A stretch of 64,000 nt of DNA from contig NC_081407.1 of NCBI RefSeq assembly GCF_030272615.1, forward strand, positions 150,225,744 through 150,289,743, read 5' to 3'. Positions 59,481 to 64,000 of this stretch are shown here, piece after piece (the stretch's first letter is position 1; each line of letters begins with the position of its first letter). Source of the DNA: Cryptomeria japonica (taxonomy: Eukaryota; Streptophyta; Pinopsida; Cupressales; Cupressaceae). Under the pieces are notes generated by a model that searched no databases, was not told the DNA's origin, and was given only the letters and a program-made list of their open reading frames with translations. The translations under genes and the position numbers were made by a program.

Positions 59481-59905
59481 CGATTGCAACATGATTTAAA
59501 GTGACTAATTTGTAGAGTTGTAGGTTGTCTTCAGACTTACTAGCAGCTATTGTTGACGTGGGAAAGGTGTCTTCAGACATTTTTTGAGTGAAAATCCTAC
59601 TTTTCACACCTTTCCTAAGTCATTTCCCAATCTGGTATACTGCTTTGCACTCTAATTTTGATGAAATTTCTAAGTATAAGGAGGTGTCTTTAGACTTTGT
59701 TAAGTCTGAAAATTGATAATTTTAATGAATATCATGAGGGTTTCATACCCTAATCTTGTCATATTTTGTTCTATTTTCAGAATTCGTTTAAAATATGGAT
59801 AAAAATCTTGATTTTCATACTAAAAAGTGTCTCAATTGTAAGAAATCAAAACTTATTTAATTCTGAAAATAGCTATCAGGATAAATTTTCCGTTATACAG
59901 GTGCA

Positions 59906-62637
59906 ATGTTGAAGTCCGGAATTAGCATTCGGAAGGAACAACAAAAGATAGTTGAGAGTGGATTCTACCCAGAATCCAAGATGTCATCCAGATGGAAGGA
60001 GATTATTGATACGAATATACATTTCTTGAACATGGACCAAATGCGGCAGCGGATGTTCGGAATTGGAAACCAAATCCCTTCTCCTACTTATATAAACATT
60101 ATGAAGAGTGGTATCTACCAGGCCATTGGATTTCCATAGTCCATATAGTGTAGCGAGCTAGTCCTGGAGTGTGCACGATGTTATGATCCTCACTCTCGAA
60201 TGATCAAGACTCCTAAGGGTGTTACCATTGCTTTGCTAGCTAAGGATGCGGTTGTTGAGGTGTTCGGAATTCCACATGGAGCAGACATGAAAGACAGGAC
60301 AAAAGATATATATGAAGAAAAATACAAGAAGAAGATGGATGCGTGCAAAACTATAGTGAACAAGGAGTGGATGATCGAACCAAGTGCTCATCATTCCAAG
60401 GCTCCCAAGACACTCAGGTGCACAGATTTGAAAGAGGAATATAGCGATTTGGTATTCCTGCTTAACTGAGTGATGGAGATGTCACAAGGTGCATTATATC
60501 ATGGATGGATGTTCTATTTTATCCAAGATTGTCTGAAGGGAACATTGATCAATTGGTCAAAAATCATAAGTGACAATCTAGATTTCTAGTTGAGGAATGT
60601 GGAGAGATCTAAATCATTTTCCATGACTTCCTATCTCGTGTATATACTTGCACGATTTGTTACTTACAAAGGATTGATATGCAGAGGTGAAGTCGAGAAT
60701 GGACAAGGGCAGTACAGAAGTTATGAATGCTATCCACAGTTGAACATGTATAGAATTGAAGACTATAAGAGAGTGAATGATGCATTCACTATGTATATTA
60801 CAAGGATGTTGCAGGGCGGAATCCACAAGAGGTTGTCCAAGGAGGCAACAAAGTTGATCGAGCAATACGGATCGTGGTATATCCAGTTTCCCACTTTCAC
60901 ATACCTTAGGATTCATGGATTTCAATCCGAACCTTACAGGCTTCCTAGGTATCCTATAAACAGAATGATCATGTTGGAGGTGGTGAGACAACTTCTGGAA
61001 TATGATTCCATCCAGAAGGAGAAACATAGAACGAGGATGACATTTCCTATTTCGGTAGGGAAGACATTGGAGGTTTGCCATTCCGCCACTGTAGCTAACA
61101 CGGTGATTGAGGAACTTGCATTTTATCGCCTTGTGACATACAAGAGAAGAGAAAGATTACTGGACATAGAATATTATTGGGCCAACCTAATGGGCAAGCA
61201 AGCAGTGAAAAGAAGAATGTGGTCTAGAATGTCTGTGGATTTCATGAGGAAGTGTGAACTTTTCCTCATTCCCGATGAGATATTGGATGACAAGGATCAT
61301 ACGCGTCCACAATATGAGAATGAAATGAAGAAGTCGATTTTATTGCCTAATTGGTCAGAACAAGAAGTGACAAATTTGAGTGTATTGATGAGTGAAGTCT
61401 TGAGTTTCTCCCGATGATGGGTAGACAGTCAGATGAACAAGTTAGTCAACATGGGTGTTATCTTCACATATGAAAAGATGAAACAGGAGGAATCCTCTTC
61501 TGAAGATGATCAAAGAACTATCAGTGACATAAGGATTCATGAGGATGAGGAAAGTCAAGCTCCCAAGCGAAGGAAGAACACACCAGGAGAAGTTAAGGCT
61601 AGAGGGAAGAAGATCGAGGAGGTCAGGAAGAAGAGCCAAAAGTTTATCATTCCTTCACCTCCCTCAGTGTCTCATCAATCAAAGAGATTGAGGTTCAAAA
61701 ACAAAACAAGGAGTTTGAACAATGTTCCAACACAATGATATTACCAGAGAATGTTCAGGACTTGTATGCCACAGCTACATCTGCTTCACCTAATGAAGAT
61801 GATGATCAGCCGAGATCTCCTACTGTCCTTTTGGAGGTTAGTTTGGGGAAGAACGTATATGCTTTGACTAAGGATAATCCTGATGATGATGATGATGTTA
61901 TCTCGGCATTGAGGGAACTAAATCGAGAGACGTGTCTCGATGATGGTATGGAGATGGTCGCTATTCTTGATTGGTTGATGAAGAGTATGGAAAAAAATAA
62001 GATGGTAGAGGCGCAACCAATTGACGACATTGATGACTACTTAGCCAAGAGCAACAAGGGAAAAGATCAAAAGAAGGCTGAGATTTTGTCACGCATAACT
62101 AGAGATGAGACAGGAATGTAGATTGCACAGGTGGTTGTTCCTATTGGAGATGTGACGAAAGATGATGCTACTCCCATGGATTTCCAGATTACTTTAGTTG
62201 CCCTTGGTCGTACTACAAAGGAGCAGGAATTCCAGGAAGTTGGTGATACCCTCAAGGCAATCAATGCGAGGTTGGATAGGGAAATAGAGAAGAAAGAGAA
62301 ATATAATGAAGAAAATATCAGACTTAGAGAGTACATTGCAAGGATAAGGCGTGAGAATCCCACCCTTATTTCCCCTATTGCAGTTGATTGTGGTTTACAC
62401 GTAGTAGAATTCAGAGACAAGATGAAGTTCATGTACTTCAATCAATTGGACTCTTTGAAGAAGAGTCGGATGGATGATTTAGTTTCTTTGTTGATCCATG
62501 TCCACAATTCGCAGAAGCTCATGCCAAATTGGGAGAACATCTTGGATGCTTTCTCGGATGCGTTGGACATAATTGTTTTGCAACAGGATGCCTTAACCCA
62601 ACATTTCCATGGAGGAATTAGATTTTGTATTAGCTAG
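59906..62637 (+). pseudogene. U3-encoded protein of unit T, broken
   Basis: The ATG at 59906 follows TTATACAGGTGCA, a 3' splice-site-like sequence. One frame runs to about 61738 with stops at 60137-60139, 60146-60148, 60467-60469, 60587-60589 and 61415-61417, then shifts into a second frame (61735-62637) with a stop at 62119-62121. Motifs parallel the Y copy: ESGIYQAIGFP-like start, WMFYFIQDCLKG, VNDAFTMYITRMLQGGIH, FTYLRIHGF, YRLPRYPINRMIMLEV and RDETG. Most stops look like C-to-T changes of Gln or Arg codons, as expected for a methylated, silenced repeat. Ancestral length is about 910 residues. Function unknown. Confidence 0.65.
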
Positions 62638-62819
62638 ATTCTTGGATTATGTTGTGAGAGAAAGAGATGCAAGACAAAATCTTCTAGAAGATTCTTTATT
62701 TGATGACTAGATGTCTTTCTATTGGGCCATATGTTGGTGGCTCCATTTTTTATGTAAACCCTAATTAGGGCAACTCTAGGGCTTTGTTAGCATGAGCTTG
62801 GCCTTGATTTTGATTGAAT

Positions 62820-62852
62820 CTTGGCCATCCATTTTGTTTGAGACTATATAAA
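62820..62852 (+). promoter_or_regulatory. Core promoter of unit T
   Basis: TTGGCCATCCATTTTGTTTGAGAC is followed by TATATAAACC. It lies between the telobox-like AAACCCTAATTAGGG (62756-62770) and the LTR end, matching the order in units Y and F. Confidence 0.6.
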
Positions 62853-63687
62853 CCCCATTGCCTCTCATTTGTAAGAGAGAGATTTTTGAGAATTTTGGTA
62901 GATGCTGCAGATTTGAATACAAATGATAGTTCGAATTGATGGTGATTTCTGTTTAAGTGTTGTCTTGCATTCAAGGTTCTCAATTCCTCCAAGTTAGATT
63001 AGAATTTTAGATTAAAATTTGCTTTCAAGTATTGTTAGATTGAATGAAAGAATTTGTTGAATGTATTTGTGTGGAATCCATTTATCCATACCACTAGCTT
63101 CTTGCTAATTGTAAGTGTGCCTTGTGTGGTCAACTGAAAGTTTATGCAAGCTTAACTTCAATTATTATACGTCATTGTTATGCATTAACTTGAATGGTAT
63201 CAATGTTTGATGCTAGTAATTTGAAAGTCTACGACATACACCTTACATGATTGCACTAAGGTTGTGTCAAGTTGTTCGACTTGATGGTGAGACCTTGCCT
63301 AGTTTGATTCCACTGAATTTGTTCATCACTTCTTGCATTCTAGGCTTTAGAACATAATTCTCTAACCCTATTCCCTTTTGCCATTTTTTAGAAAATCCTT
63401 GTTAGAATAGTTTCAAGAGCTTCATTGTTAAATCCTAAGTTATTAGTGCACCTATTCCATATTCATGATAAGCAAAGTTGATATGAACAATTGTGTAAGT
63501 CCCCAAGTGAAAACAACAATTCACATCGACCATTGAGTTACCCACTCGTCAAGACCTGACTGTAGAAACCTTGGAATCATTTTAGTTGATCTTACCCTTA
63601 GCATCTGAGGTGATTTTGTTCAAGAGAGGGTAAAGTACTTTGGTATTTTATCCTGATGCTTGCATGTGCATAAAACACACATCAACA

Positions 63688-64000
63688 CGGGTTTAAACCA
63701 AATAGGTTAGTTGGCAAGTAGAGCATGAGGGAGTGGGGGTGGACACATGGGACAATCTTGTGAAGTGAATCTCTCCCACTACCATGCTCACACATTTGAG
63801 TGAAGGACATGAGAAAAGTGTGAACTCATGGGCAAATTGCTCACAGACGTGTGAGAAAAGTAGTTAGGGCTTCTAAAGAATCAAGTGTGATAGTGACATG
63901 GGAAGTGATCTTCTACATAGTTCCAAAAAAAAAAGTGAAATAAAAAGGTATAAACCCTCTTGGAGGAGAGGATTCCCTAGTCTTGTTGGTAAGGAAAACT
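63688..64000. other. Right flank, unassigned
   Basis: The sequence after the X/T end begins CGGGTTTAAACC and shows no primer-binding site, so X/T is not followed by an internal retroelement region here. I see no gene or repeat in it. Confidence 0.4.

Larger units (their letters stand above)
39441..63687 (+). mobile_element. Unit X/T: outermost giant LTR unit of the nest
   Basis: The left part (39441-40750) opens TGTTGTGACCTTTTCACAC and holds an array of GATTTTTCCCC-like words. The right part (58796-63687) holds more array, an ORF (59906-62637), a telobox palindrome, a core promoter and the end ACACATCAACA. Unit U separates the parts with an exact TAGTG duplication. Without U the unit is about 6.2 kb. 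Its own flanks do not form a convincing duplication (CAGTT and CGGGT), so it may be one LTR of a larger element or a recombinant. Confidence 0.65.

Overview
This looks like intergenic DNA from a large, repeat-rich plant genome. A gymnosperm-type nuclear genome is my guess, from the density and nesting of plant-type mobile elements and the lack of any recognisable host gene. I see no rRNA, tRNA, organellar or ordinary cellular gene. Nearly everything I can define is a mobile element, and several are bounded by exact target-site duplications (TSDs).

Left part (1-16165). A minus-strand, non-autonomous Ty3/gypsy element (219-7149, TSD CATAC) carries a broken gag and a protease joined to an integrase tail, with RT, RNase H and integrase core missing. 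It holds two full 320-bp LTRs and a 95-bp LTR stub. Next is hAT-1 (7852-12090), whose six exons add up exactly to a 742-aa transposase. It sits in the start of a minus-strand 'TGTTGTG' giant LTR (12091-12490). Beyond that are a minus-strand LTR retroelement (LTR 13515-14375 with a Met-tRNA-like primer-binding site) and a remnant of a second LTR element ending near 15954.

Middle part (16166-38500). A plus-strand LTR retrotransposon, element B, has a truncated 5' LTR (16166-17585), a duplicated primer-binding site, a degenerate 446-codon reading frame (18041-19378) and a giant 3' LTR (20353-31916). That LTR is interrupted by another giant LTR unit, F (20643-29292, minus, TSD GGAAC), which holds hAT-2 (21277-25715, TSD GTATGAAC). 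F encodes an uninterrupted 337-aa protein. A related minus-strand unit, H, starts at 34969.

Right part (38500-64000). Four related units are nested: X/T (39441-63687) contains U (40751-58790, TSD TAGTG), which contains V (43335-57838, TSD AGGAC/AGGAT), which contains Y (44251-52093, TSD CAACT). All begin TGTTG and end CAACA.

The main discovery candidate is this family of giant LTRs. Each has a family-specific tandem-repeat array, then in four of them a long reading frame for a related protein I cannot assign to any known family, then a core promoter, then the LTR end. The reading frame therefore sits inside U3, usually just behind a 3' splice-site-like sequence. This resembles in layout (not sequence) retroviruses that encode an accessory protein in the 3' LTR. 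F is intact; the T, V and Y copies are broken by stops and frameshifts.
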